64,000 nt of DNA from Limnomonas spitsbergensis (taxonomy: Eukaryota > Chlorophyta > Chlorophyceae > Chlamydomonadales): the NCBI GenBank assembly GCA_037349105.1, contig JAYJMM010000097.1:806001-870000 (forward strand), written 5' to 3'. Both the position numbers and the translations under genes were made by a program. Positions 23,777 through 34,164 of this stretch are shown here, piece after piece (positions within the stretch are counted from its first letter, which is position 1; each line of letters starts with the position of its first letter). Below the pieces are notes generated by a model. That model ran no database searches, had not been told where the DNA came from, and was given only the letters and a program-made list of their open reading frames with translations.

Positions 23777-26700
23777 TTAATCTACATGTTCGATTATGCA
23801 TTCCTGCAAGCGGGAAGGGCGTTTGGTGCTGTTTCGATAACGCCCTGCGAAACCGCCGAAACCCCTGCTGCCATTCAGAAATCCACCCGGGTACTGCTGT
23901 TGAGGCGGCCGTGCCTGCCCCGTGGTGATGTCAGTGGCCAGGGGAGCAGGGCGGCGTTCGTCTCTAGCCCTGGGAGTCCTGCAGTCCCTTGCCAGGTGGT
24001 CCAGGCTGCCGCATTGGAAGCAGGCTTTGGGGGCGCCCCTAGTGCTGTGGGTGCTGGTTGTCAAGGCTGTGGCTTGGTCGGCCCACGTGACGCCCTTGGC
24101 CCTGCTTTCCTGCCTGGCAGGCTGGCTGCTGTTCTGGTATGGCGCAACTCCTGGTCCATCCCCTCTGGGCCTGGCTTCCCACTGGCTGGGCCGATCTCGC
24201 CTGCCGCGTCCCGCCTGTTGCTCTCCCTGGCTCCTCTGCTGATGGTCTCCTGGTTGCCTAGTGTCCATGGCAGCTAGGTCCCCCAATTCCAGGGCGAACC
24301 TCTCCCACAGCAGCACCTGCTGCGTCAGGACCTCTACCTGGGCCTCGTCTGTCATGTGTAGGTAACCTGGCACGGTCATGATAAAAGCTGTCAGCTTCAC
24401 TCTGACTGCCCCTGGCAGCCCCTCGTAGAACATGTGGGCCACCGAATGCCGCCTGCCGAAGTGGTCCACTGCGTCTCTGGAGATTTGCAACATTTCTGCT
24501 GTAGACATGACTCGGAAGGCAAATGCCTCCACTGTCTCCTCTGGCTTGACGCCTGGGTCCAAGGTGGTCTTGACCCCCAGCTTCAGGCCGGTGATTGCGG
24601 CCCTCTCATCTGAAGTTGGCTTGCCCACCTCCCGTTGGACCACCCTGATCCACAGGGTTAGCAAGGATACCTCACAGGTCGGCTCCTCCGCTGGGGTTCT
24701 CCATGCTTCCCGGATCCGCTCGACCTCCCTGGAAGCTTTGTCTCCTTGGGGTGCTGATCGTATGGCGACCACCAGTGGGCCCACGCAGGCCGGCTTGGCT
24801 GTCCACATGCCCACCAAGGAGCGGACCAACAGGGCCATGGCTGAAGGAGACTGGCAAGACCCTGCAATCTCCCCAGCCACCACAGCCAGGGCTGGCGGCT
24901 CGTCCGATAAAGCCAGGCGGTTGTGCGAGCCCCAAGAGCTGCAGGCCTGGCAGTATTGCCTGGCTGCGACTGCCCCCGGGTGGGACATGTCCAGCACTGG
25001 CACGTTGCCCTGAATGTTGGGGATCTTGGTGAACCGCGTTCCCCCAGCCAACTGCAGGATCATCTGTTGCTGCAGCCGTATGTTTGTCTCCGCCTGCTCT
25101 TGGGCTATCCTTTCCCTTCTGCGCCTCGCAGATTCCCTGCTGGAGCCTGGGCCGCGCCCCTCTGTATCCTCCGAGCCTGACATGCTGGGGTCCGAGCCAG
25201 ATCCTCCGCCGCCGTTCCTGGTCGGGCTCTGCCTGCGCCGATCCCGCTGGTCTCTGCGGTCTGCGCTCAGGTGGGATTGCCTTCTACCGGATGGCCTGCT
25301 GCCCTCCGAAGGCTGCCTTGCCGGGTCCTGGCTCCTACCCCCTTCTGACTCTGCCTGCCTGCTGGGCTGGTAGCTGCTATGCCTGCTGGGCTGCGTTCCA
25401 CCTGTGTACTCCCTTGCCTCGGAAGCTGACAGGCAGTCGTCCCTGCTTTCCTGTCTCTGCTGGTAGTCTCCCCCCGTGGGGCCTGCCGGGTTGATTTCCT
25501 GAACGACCCTCCTTCCTTGGCTGGGGCCTTGGCTCCTCTCCGGCCTGCCACGTGCCTGTGCTGCTTGTCCTCGCAGGAACTCAGCAATGTGGTCCACCTG
25601 GCTCTCTTGGCCGCCGTGCTGATCTACGAAGCGCAACAAGTCGTGAGATTCTTGCCTGCTGGCCCTCCTTGGCGCTGGGTCCTGCTGGAAGCTGGTTGCC
25701 CTGGGCTGTTCGCTGGCCGCTGGGCTGCTGGGTCTGGGTCTGCGCTCTACGTCTAGCCGCTGGTTTCGGAGGCTGGGCTCACTGCTGGCTTCCAGGCTCT
25801 CCCATCTGGCCTGTCTTGCAGCAGGAATGGTCCCTTCCGTCTGCTGCTGCCATTGCACCTCCCTGCGGTCGTCTTGCTGTAGCCTGGATGCCTCGAACCC
25901 TTCCCACTCCTCGAGCTCCTCTTGCTCTGATTCGGGCCCCTCCAGATCCCCTGCTGTGCCGTTGCACCACCCGTCGGCAAAGGCCTTGACAGCCAGAGCC
26001 GCCTCTGGCCCTGCTGCTCCTCTGGACACTCTGCGCAGGGCCGCCAGCAGCGTTGCTCGGTCCTGTCCCGTGTGCGGGATGCCCATAAGGGCCTTTGTTG
26101 CCCATTCCGCCAGGTGGTGGCTTTGGAACTCTTTGATAGCCCGGGTCTGATCGCTGAGGTGGACGAAACACTTGGAGCACACCTGCTGCCATAGCCGCCC
26201 TGCCCATTGCAGGATGTCTGCCCATCCAATGGGCTGGAGTCCTGGTGGCTCTGCTGCCCCCGGCTGGCTTATGCTCCATGCGCGTTCTCCTACTGCCGGG
26301 CGCCGCTCTCCTGGGATGGGCGTCCACTCTGGATTGCTGAAATATCCGTAAAGGCTGTGGGCTTGGCCGCTGTCCTCCTTTTCCCTGCTGCTGCCCTCTG
26401 CCACGGCCTCCTGGCTTGGCCTGTTTGCACTGGCTGGGAACCTGGACTGGGGTGTGCCGTATGTCGATGCCTCTGTTGCTTCCTCTGCCGGGATACGGGG
26501 CGGCCTTGCCTGTTTCACCCTGTGCAGATCTGGCCTGGGCGGGATTCCCGTTGGCGCCTGCATTTTTCCGTGCTGATCTGGCGGCACTACCTTGGCGTGT
26601 GGATCAGCCTGCGGCTGCCATATTCTGGTAGCCTGCGTTGTTGTGGCTTGTGTGTCGCTGTATTTCTGCAGCTCCCGCGGCCTCCCTGTTGTTTCCGCTG

Positions 26701-27280
26701 ACTCCCCTTGGGACTGCTGTTCGCTGGATCTTGTCCGCTCCATCCTGACCATTGTTGACTGGACCATCCCCTTGACCACTGTGGGGTCAAGCTGGGGCTC
26801 CTGGTCTGGTCTGGGCTCAGCCTCGCCTCCTTCCCTTTCTGCCTCCGCAGGCAGGTCATCCGGAGGTCGCGCTGGCCCGCCACCCTCTCCTACACCACCG
26901 GTCTGAGACCTCACAGTGGGTGGCTCTGAGGTCGGATCCAGGGACTCATCGTCGGGAACTGGCCATTGCTCGTCCTCCTGGCTTGGGCCAGGGGGGATGC
27001 GCGCTATGCCGCCTCGTCCGATACCCCTGCGCGTCACTTGAACTTGCACCATACCCTCATCCAAGGCTAGGGTGCTGTCGGCCCCTTGGACCTTGTTTTC
27101 CATTATGCCTGTATATTCACCATCTGACAACCCAATGGCAATTAGCCTAGCTTCCTCTGCTACGGCTGCATTGATGGGTGTCATGGGGTCACTGCCTGGT
27201 TCCATTCCTCTCACTCGTGCACTGCGTCTTGCAGCCTCTGGATGCAGGTGACGATCATGATCTACCACTGCGTCCTGCAT
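23777..27280 (-). CDS. Retroelement Gag-like polyprotein with CCHC zinc knuckle
   Basis: One uninterrupted 1167-codon frame. Residues ~1-750 are Gln/Arg/Pro/Ser-rich and probably disordered. A conserved segment (~755-1010; e.g. IQGNVPVLDMSHPGAVAARQ, then PEETVEAFAFRVMSTAEMLQ) resembles retrotransposon capsid proteins. A zinc knuckle CFQCGSLDHLARDC (C-X2-C-X4-H-X4-C) sits at ~1087-1100, near the C terminus, as in Gag nucleocapsids. Such proteins package element RNA into particles. No protease, reverse transcriptase, RNase H or integrase follows on the minus strand down to 23.4 kb, so this is a gag-only or non-autonomous element, or one whose pol is lost. A broken relative lies divergently at 29.4-32.0 kb. 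The intact long frame suggests recent activity or retained function. Confidence 0.75.
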   Translation of the reverse strand: MQDAVVDHDRHLHPEAARRSARVRGMEPGSDPMTPINAAVAEEARLIAIGLSDGEYTGIMENKVQGADSTLALDEGMVQVQVTRRGIGRGGIARIPPGPSQEDEQWPVPDDESLDPTSEPPTVRSQTGGVGEGGGPARPPDDLPAEAEREGGEAEPRPDQEPQLDPTVVKGMVQSTMVRMERTRSSEQQSQGESAETTGRPRELQKYSDTQATTTQATRIWQPQADPHAKVVPPDQHGKMQAPTGIPPRPDLHRVKQARPPRIPAEEATEASTYGTPQSRFPASANRPSQEAVAEGSSREKEDSGQAHSLYGYFSNPEWTPIPGERRPAVGERAWSISQPGAAEPPGLQPIGWADILQWAGRLWQQVCSKCFVHLSDQTRAIKEFQSHHLAEWATKALMGIPHTGQDRATLLAALRRVSRGAAGPEAALAVKAFADGWCNGTAGDLEGPESEQEELEEWEGFEASRLQQDDRREVQWQQQTEGTIPAARQARWESLEASSEPSLRNQRLDVERRPRPSSPAASEQPRATSFQQDPAPRRASRQESHDLLRFVDQHGGQESQVDHIAEFLRGQAAQARGRPERSQGPSQGRRVVQEINPAGPTGGDYQQRQESRDDCLSASEAREYTGGTQPSRHSSYQPSRQAESEGGRSQDPARQPSEGSRPSGRRQSHLSADRRDQRDRRRQSPTRNGGGGSGSDPSMSGSEDTEGRGPGSSRESARRRRERIAQEQAETNIRLQQQMILQLAGGTRFTKIPNIQGNVPVLDMSHPGAVAARQYCQACSSWGSHNRLALSDEPPALAVVAGEIAGSCQSPSAMALLVRSLVGMWTAKPACVGPLVVAIRSAPQGDKASREVERIREAWRTPAEEPTCEVSLLTLWIRVVQREVGKPTSDERAAITGLKLGVKTTLDPGVKPEETVEAFAFRVMSTAEMLQISRDAVDHFGRRHSVAHMFYEGLPGAVRVKLTAFIMTVPGYLHMTDEAQVEVLTQQVLLWERFALELGDLAAMDTRQPGDHQQRSQGEQQAGRGRRDRPSQWEARPRGDGPGVAPYQNSSQPARQESRAKGVTWADQATALTTSTHSTRGAPKACFQCGSLDHLARDCRTPRARDERRPAPLATDITTGQARPPQQQYPGGFLNGSRGFGGFAGRYRNSTKRPSRLQECIIEHVD

Positions 27281-27921
27281 TGTACTATTGCTGGGTGCTG
27301 AGCAGCCGTGCCGGCTCGCTGTGTGGGCTCACAGCAGCAGGTCACTGGCTCAAAGCTTGCTTCCGTTCTCCTCTACCTTCTGCAGGCTGGTTAGGCGTTG
27401 CTAGACAGGTCAAGCACGGGTAAATTTTTTAAACTGGTTCTGGCGGGTATTTTCACCTTCTGGGCTGCTGTCTGTCAGCTATCTTGCCGGTCTCGTCCGC
27501 TATTCCTCCGCTGATTTGCCGCGCAGCTTCCTCCTCAATCTCTGCAGGTCCCGCTCGGGCTGCAATCTGCAGCTTCGGATATTCCTGCACACAGTCTTGG
27601 GTTGCCTGCTTTTAAACTCGGATCCCAGATCCTTGCTCACTTCTGTCAACACGCAGGCTGTGCACTCTACCACGGATGCAGGCCGCGTGCACAGGCAATA
27701 TCAGCTGGGTTTATAACTCCACAGCCTGATCTTCAAGCTACGTCTGCTTCTGGGTTGCCACGCCCAGCGCAAGCAGGTATTGACTTGGGTTCTATGGAGA
27801 ATCCTCTGCTAAGTGATTTCGAGCTGTCCAAGGCAGATCACTGCCTTCAAATAGAAATTCAAGTTCACAGCACATGCACCATTAGCAGGATTCAATGGAT
27901 CAAGCTGATCAGGCTAGACCC

Positions 27922-28382
27922 ACTTCGTTCCTTTTAAGTGGACACGCGATGGTTGCTTCTGGTCCGTGGTGGACTTCTTCCCCACTGAGTGGCGGACACC
28001 TACGGGCGGACTCAGCGTCTACACGCTGGCCGCGTATGCGCAGCGCGTTAAGCTGTGGCTGGAACTTCTAGATGACAGGCGTGGAGCTGGTCGCTTGTAG
28101 AGCTGCGACTAATGGCCTGTCGGGTCGCGAGCCCTGCAGGTCGTTATGAGTCACTTACCGCGTGTAGCGGGCGAAGCCGTAGCCGTAGACTGCGGACGAC
28201 GTAGTCCTAGGTTGGGCTGGGCTTCGGGTTAGGTGTTCTCGAGCTTGCTAGATGGCGCTGTCGCTGATCTAGGCTTGACTGACTTAGTGGTACTGGCTTT
28301 GTTGCACTTCACTGGGTAGGTCTCCGAGATCTAGCCGGTGCTGGTTACAAAAAGAGGCCTGTCCACTTAAAAGGAACGAAGT
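27922..28382. repeat. 22-bp perfect inverted repeat flanking 417 bp, between two divergent gag genes
   Basis: Left arm 27922-27943 (acttcgttccttttaagtgg + ac) and right arm 28361-28382 are perfect reverse complements. Either they are the terminal inverted repeats of a 461-bp MITE-like insertion, or each is the 5' boundary of one of the two divergent retroelements. No matching target-site duplication is visible outside the arms (gaccc versus aaatg). Inside, a plus frame from 27941 encodes about 55 residues (…FWSVVDFFPTEWRTPTGG…) before a stop; I do not recognise it. Confidence 0.7.
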
Positions 28383-28627
28383 AAATGTCAAGCGTGCAAG
28401 CCGGGATTCAAAGGTCCCGGCAAGCCCTATTTACTGAGTACGGGAAATCCTGCCTCAGACCTTCCCGAAAGTGGGAAGCTGGGCTCCTAACCCTAAAAAG
28501 GGGGCTCCGCAGGGAAGCTGCGGAGTCTACGGGGACGCGTCAGTGGTCCCTACGGTTTTGGCACGTATACTGCATTATACCGTGACAACTACCAGGGGGG
28601 CACAAGGCTGAGCAGGCCAGCCATGAG

Positions 28628-29326
28628 GTGAAAGAAGAGGCACAGCCGCCGCAGCACCAGGGGTGCATGCCCAGATTGCCCAGGCAGGAGGGCTTCCGCT
28701 CAGCAGAGCCGTTTGGGACAGTGGGTCAAGCCAGCCCTAGCCTGAGTCTCGACCCAGACGGCTGCAGCAGTTCCAGCTGGGCAGTGGCAGGCAGGGCAGC
28801 TGACAGTGACCTGGAAGCAGCTAGGAGCAGCATGTCTCCGGTAACAGCACCCGAGGACGACAGCAGCAGCAAAAATGTGTGCCTGGTAGCAATTCATGAT
28901 TTAGCGCCTGCAGATGTGGAGCTGGCCAAGCTCTGGGAGGATCGTGCAGCAGGTGCCCGTCAGCAACCGATGAAAATCCGAAATGGCATGCGTCAGGCCA
29001 TAAGGCGTAACAAAGGAGGCGTATGCATGTTCTGCGGGTTCGAGTGCGAGCACAGCGACAGGGCATGTGAGCATCTCATGGATGCCAACATCCAGAGGGG
29101 AGGAGCAAGGCAGGCGGCGTTGAAGGCGGTGGAGAACCCGGGGCAGGGTCAGCCGCGGGTGCAGGAGCCACACCAGCCCCAGAAGGCTGAGGCAGGCTCC
29201 AGCAGTGAGGAGGAAGAAGAGCCCAACCCAATGGGGGGCAGGGTGGAAGCCGTTGAGCAGGAAAGCATCCGGGGGCCCCTGTGGTTGGCACCCAGGTATG
29301 GGCCCCACAAGAGGCAGCAAGCGTAG
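28628..29326 (+). CDS. Hypothetical ORF with a Cys/His cluster, 5' of the broken gag copy
   Basis: A 232-codon frame, also open somewhat upstream of 28628. It includes LAPADVELAKLWEDRAAGAR, a basic stretch MRQAIRRNKGG and a possible zinc-binding cluster CMFCGFECEHSDRACEH, followed by an acidic/Gln-rich tail. It has no counterpart in the minus-strand gag protein. It could be a separate ORF of the plus-strand retroelement or the N-terminal part of its Gag. The start codon is not certain (GTG at 28628; the frame continues upstream without ATG). No function is assigned. Confidence 0.4.
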   Translation: MKEEAQPPQHQGCMPRLPRQEGFRSAEPFGTVGQASPSLSLDPDGCSSSSWAVAGRAADSDLEAARSSMSPVTAPEDDSSSKNVCLVAIHDLAPADVELAKLWEDRAAGARQQPMKIRNGMRQAIRRNKGGVCMFCGFECEHSDRACEHLMDANIQRGGARQAALKAVENPGQGQPRVQEPHQPQKAEAGSSSEEEEEPNPMGGRVEAVEQESIRGPLWLAPRYGPHKRQQA

Positions 29327-29377
29327 CCGCGCCAGGTACCCGTTCAAGAAGCATGCGCGTCTACGGGGTATGGCACG

Positions 29378-31954
29378 ATGCGGTTCAAGGTTCCGCCCAG
29401 TGTCGGCAGGTCAGTCCAAGGACCCAAGAAGGGCAGACCCAGGTTGGGAGAGCAGATGTACCAAGGTCAGGGTGGAAGCCTGTACAGGTATTCCAACAAC
29501 CCAGCTCGGACACCTGTGACCGGTGGGCAGGTAGGCTGCAAGTCCCAGTGGATCTGGGGGCGTTGCGAGCATGATGTCAGTGGACATGGAGGATCAGGAG
29601 GAAGTGGAGGCCTCGCCATTAGGGTGGAGCGCGCTGGTGCAAGATATGGCCGGTTTGTGGAAGGCGGTGTGTGCCACGCATTTCTCTCACGGCAGTGACC
29701 AGGCAAGGGCCATTAAGGAGTTCAGAAGCCACCATCTGGCAGAGTGGGCGACGAAAGCCTTGATGGGGATCCTTCACACGGGGCAGGACAGAGCAATGCT
29801 GCTAGCAGCCCTAGGAAGGGTATCAAAGGGAATGGCTGGACAAGAGGCGGCCCTGGCGGTTAAGGCCTTTGCAGACGAATGGTGCACCAGCGTGGTAGGA
29901 GATCAGGAGGAGCCCGAGTCCGAGCCAGAGGAGGAGGAGGAGCCCCAGGAGTGGGAAGGATTCGACGCGGCCAGGCTGGAGCCAGACGGCCTCAGGTAAG
30001 TCCAGAGGTGGCAGGAGCAGACAGGGAGAGCCGCACCAGCCACAAGCCAGGCCAGGTGGGAACGCCTGGAAGCAAGCAGCGAGCTTAGCCTCAGGGACCA
30101 GCGGAGGGCCGACGGGAGCAGACCCAGGCCAAGAAGCACCACAACCAGTGAGCAGCTGAGGCTGACCAGCCTGTCTCTGGCCAGGATGGCGGAGCACAGC
30201 TCGGAGCCAAGAAGGGCAAGCGGGCAGGAGTCCTATGCGATGCTGCGGATTGTGGAAAACAAGGAAAACAGTGGCCAGGAGGGCCAGGTGGACCACATTG
30301 CGGAGCTCCTGCGGGCCCGGGCGGCCCAGGCAGGCGGAAGGGCGGAAAGGAGGAGCCACTACCCCGACCAGGGAAGGAGGATCCTGCAGGAAATCGAGTC
30401 CGCAAGGAACGCCGGGAGAGGTGATTCCCGAAGGCATGAAGGCAGGGAGAAAGAGCGGTCAGGATCTGAGGCAAGGGAGTACACGTGTGGAACGCAGCCA
30501 AGCAGGCCCATCAGTAACCAGCCCGGAAGACAGGCGGGATCTGGTGGACCTGCTCAGCAGCGTTCAGAGGGAGGCAGCCATCCCTGAGTGTGGCAAGCGA
30601 GCGGCCATCTGGGGGCGGGCAGTCCCAGAGAAGTGCAGACCGCAGAGACAGCCGGGGCCAGCGAAGCCGGAACCCAGCCAGGGGTGGAGGCGGAGGGTCA
30701 GGCACTGACCCCAGCAAATCGGATTCGGAAGGATCGGAGGGACGCGGCCCAGGATCCAGCAGGGAATCCATGATGCAGAAAAGGGAGAGGGTGGCCTTGG
30801 AGCTGGCGGAGGCACACTTGCAGATGCAGAAACAGATGATCCAGCAGCTGACAGGAGGGGCCAAGTTTGCCAAGATCCCGACCATCCAAGGCAACGTGCC
30901 CGTACTGGATATTGCCCAGCCTGGGGCCGTCGCAGCCAGGCAGTACTGCCAAGCCTGCAGCTTCTGGGGTTCGCACAACCGGCTGGCATTATCCGACGAG
31001 CCGCCAGCACTGGCGGTGGTGGCCGGGGAGATCGTAGGGTCCTGCCAGTCACCCTCAGCCATGGCCCTGCTGGTGCGGTCTCTGGTCAAAATGTGGAACG
31101 ACAAGCCTGCCAGCATGGAGCCTCTGGTAGTCGCCATCAGGTCAGCACCTCACGGGGACAGGGCCACCCGGGAGGTCGAGAGGATCAAGGAGGCGTGGTC
31201 AGCCCCAGAGGAAGGACAGCGCTGTGAGGTATCCTTGCTTACCCTGTGGATCAGGGTGGTGAAGAAGGAGATAGGAAAGCCAACCTCGGACGAGAGAGCG
31301 GCGGTCTCCAACCTCAAGCTGGTATTCAAGACCACCATGGACCCAGGGGTCAAGCCGGAGGAGACGGTGGAGGCTTTTGCCCACAGGGTCCTGTCCACAG
31401 CAGAGCTGTTGCAGATCTCCAAGGATGCAGCAGACCACTTTGGCAGAAGGCACTCGGTCTCGCACATGTTCAATGAAGGGCTGCCAGTGGCCACCAGGGC
31501 CAAGCTGAGCGTGTTCATGATCACTGTGCCCAACTACCTGTGCATGACCGATGAGGAGCAAATCGCTGTGTTGACGAAGCAGGTGGTGCTGTGGGAGAAG
31601 TTCGCCCTGGAAATGGAAGACCTGGTGGTCACAGATCACAGGCCGGCGGCAGAAGAGGCGGAAGAGACGGAAGAGGAGGACGAGACACATGAGGAAGAAG
31701 AGACGGCAGAGGAGCATGAGGAAGAAGAGGAGGAAGAGGCGGATGAGACGGGCGAGGGGAGAAAGCCGGCACGGTGGACACCTAGACCAACCCTGCCACC
31801 CTGCAGGGGGAGCGGGTTGTTGCAAGACCAATGGCGAGCGGACTCAATGGCATCGCGTACACCAATGGCAGGGGAGAGGCCAATGTCCCATGAAGCGGTT
31901 ACCTTGTGCTTGAGGTTCTCCAGCGGTGATGTCACCTCGCGTGCGGTCCATTGA
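29378..31954 (+). pseudogene. Broken Gag-like gene, relative of 23777-27280
   Basis: The same protein is readable in pieces. 29440-29560 matches SLYGYFSNPEWTPIPGERRP of the intact copy in one frame. 29571-30587 matches the next part (AIKEFRSHHLAEWATKALMG…) in a second frame, with an in-frame TAA at 29998-30000 where the intact copy has Glu. 30590-31954 matches the capsid-like region in a third frame (IQGNVPVLDIAQPGAVAARQ…). Conservation over the capsid-like part is high, with mainly conservative changes, which suggests past selection. The C-terminus diverges into a Glu-rich GAA/GAG expansion (31655-31760) and lacks the zinc knuckle. At least two frameshifts and one nonsense change make it a pseudogene. 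The stop lies in CAG|GTAAGT, a donor-like string, so splicing is a weak alternative. Confidence 0.75.
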
Positions 31955-32403
31955 AGGGCCAAGGTGGCGCTAGGCTTCCAACGAAGAGGAGGTGTCGGCC
32001 CTCGAGGGGCAGATGGCTGGGAAGGTTAAGGGGGAGCCAAGCACCCCAGAGCGGCAGGGCGGATTGCCTCACGCCTGCGCTCCCGTCAGTGCCCGAGGGA
32101 GACTGGATGTGCCCCAGGTGCAAGCCAGGACCGAGGCCCGAGGCACCTGGCCAAGGAGCAGACCCGGCCGCAGGGGCGGTGCCCGGCCCAGCCCACCTCG
32201 ACGGAGCGGCAACCAGGGCAGCCAGGGCAGCGGCCAGGGCAGCCCCGGAGGCGATGGACAAGCCGGAAGTGGAGGTCATGGCCACCAACCCAGCAACAAA
32301 GGAAATGGAGCGGGGCATTGCAAGGCCCATGCCCAACGGGCTGTACGACATATCGTACACCACGGGCAGGGGTGAGGCCAATATCACCCCAAGGGCGGTC
32401 TAG
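31951..32403 (+). pseudogene. PHD-finger-like tail downstream of the broken gag
   Basis: In this frame residues 39-57 (32065-32121) read CLTPALPSVPEGDWMCPRC. This fits the C-terminal signature of PHD zinc fingers (C-L-x-P-x-L-x-x-V-P-x-G-x-W-x-C-P-x-C), a histone-tail reader. The earlier Cys pairs and the His usually three residues before the first Cys (here Arg) are not seen in this frame, so the finger is incomplete or split by a frameshift. The stretch then runs Pro/Ala-rich and ends MPNGLYDISYTTGRGEAN. A diverged copy of that last phrase (GLNGIAYTNGRGEAN) lies 500 bases upstream at about 31840. It is probably part of the same retroelement. Confidence 0.45.
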
Positions 32404-32960
32404 CGAAGGGCTAAGGCGGCCATGGACGCAGCAAGAGCAGAGGAGGAGTCAGCTGCCGAGGGGCAGACAGCCAGGAAGGGCGAGGAGGGATATGAATCCC
32501 CTAGAACGGCAGTACGCGCTGAGCACTTGACGGAACCCACGCCATACCTGGAAGAACGAGCCGGTGCCAGCCCTAGGGGAACACCGGCCCCTGGGGCGGC
32601 ACGACTGGCACTAGTAGGCAGCAGGCAGTGGGCCGGCGGCCAGCAGGGCGTAGCCTAGTACTCAAGTAAAAAGCTTTCCCGATGTACCGTAGCAGCAGGA
32701 GCAGCGAGCCAAAGGAATACATAGTGACGACGGCAGCAGCCCTGATACAAGTAGTAAAATTGCATGACAATTGCTTTTGAAGTAGAGATTGCCGCAGGGC
32801 CAACCAGCAGAGGAACAAGACTAGGATAGGACACCGCTGCTACTGCTCGCATCTCCTGTGGCCTTGGGCCAGGTGTCAACGGTGCAGTGGGGCGAGAGCA
32901 GCGGATGGTCTGCGGTTGTCTGTGTGCCTGACTGAGGCCTTTGGATTGGAACGCTTCCAA
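32404..32960. other. No gene seen
   Basis: Remaining 3' side of the plus-strand retroelement. It contains open but featureless Arg/Ala/Gly-rich frames. No LTR or reverse transcriptase sequence could be identified. Confidence 0.4.
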
Positions 32961-33320
32961 GCGGTAGAACGTGTAGATTCTGACAGTTTCTGAGGATTCT
33001 GTAGATTTTGGCGGTCCTGATGGTTTATGGTGGTTTCTGACTTTTTATCGAATTTATCCAAGCATGACACTGGTGACGGTACCGGATTCTGTGTGCCCTG
33101 ATCAGGCCAGAGAGAGATCGGGAGTAGCCCAGAGGCCTTTGTCGAGTGTGCGGAAACGTGGGAGAACCTACAGTTAGCCACGGGATTCTGTAAATTTTCT
33201 TTGGTGAATTTAGCTTGGTGGATTTCCTGCAGTACATTTCATGCAGTGGATTTTCATCAGGGGATTTTCTTCAGTGGATTTTCTTCGACTGTCTGGGTTG
33301 TAGACAGACTTTTTAGGAGA
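32960..33320. repeat. Degenerate short tandem repeats (ggattttctt / gattctg type)
   Basis: Repeats of the form agtggattttcttcagtgga are clear at 33210-33290, and looser gattctg...gattttgg forms at 32975-33050. A GC-rich potential hairpin (ccccacgcacg...cgtgcggg) follows at about 33400-33432. Confidence 0.5.
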
Positions 33321-33676
33321 CTTCTGTGTTAGGGAACTTTCAAGGTCTGAGTGTACATATTTTCCGATTCCAATTTCAGTACCACCCCTAGTACGGCTCC
33401 CCACGCACGCCCGGAGGGCTTATCGTGCGGGAGCGGGGGGCGAGTAAATTAGGGGCGGTACCCACAAGCTAGGGACGCCCGGGTAGGCCAGCCTTCCCTC
33501 TTACAAGGTACGCTGTACCTAGTTACCCCCTTTACAGCCCTTGTACCTCCGCAGTGTAGTACAAGGTGCACGTGTGTACGGTGTTGTACCGTAGTTGTGA
33601 GTAGTGTGAGCCTCTCTAAGACAATACGGGCAGCTTCCACCATTATGGCACGGTTACTGCTTTATGGTGCGACACA

Positions 33677-34010
33677 AGTCTTGTGGCGCCTTCTAGGTTC
33701 TGTGCCTCCTCCCCCCCCTGCCCAGGGTGAACAGGGAAACTCGTTTTCTGGGTTATATCACCTGCATGTGTTTCTCAGGCATGTTTGTTCTGTGCCCTTG
33801 CCTGAGTAAAAGATGGAAGGCCAAGTCTTGTGGCTACTTCTGGGTTCTGTGCCTCCTCCTTCCCTGCTCAGGGTGAACAGGAAAACACGGTTTCTCGGTA
33901 ATATCACCTGCATTTCTCTCTAGCCTGTTTGGTCTGTGCCCCCTACCTTGCCTTGGTAAAGACGGAAGGCCGAGTGGTGTGGCTCCCTCTGGATTCTGTG
34001 CCCTCCCCCT
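33677..34010. repeat. ~148-bp tandem repeat, 2.3 units
   Basis: Units starting agtcttgtggc at 33677, 33824 and (agtggtgtggc) 33973. Each contains ggttctgtgcctcctccc, agggtgaacaggraaac and atatcacctgca. Non-coding. Confidence 0.75.
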
Positions 34011-34164
34011 TGGAGTTTCGATCCATGTCAATAACAAGGAAGTTGCTGCTAAAGATGAAATTACATTATTCGAAAACCTTTTAATTCTGTTTTATAGCTG
34101 CTGGGTGGAGTACGTGCCTCAGACCAACAGCCCAACCCTGCGCTGCTCCTCGACATGCATATGT

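Noticed and set aside
23896..27150. Several plus-strand frames over the gag gene (e.g. 24432-25013, 26207-26701)
   Set aside because: Opposite-strand shadows of the intact 1167-codon minus-strand frame.
29998..30010. Splice donor CAG|GTAAGT in the broken gag
   Set aside because: The same reading frame continues to match the intact protein directly after the TAA, so a nonsense change is the simpler reading.
29823..31831. Minus-strand frames over the broken gag copy (e.g. 29823-30437, 31199-31831)
   Set aside because: Shadows; the plus strand matches the intact Gag protein.
23400..32960. LTRs, reverse transcriptase or integrase for the gag elements
   Set aside because: Looked for and not recognised in any frame or as flanking direct repeats.
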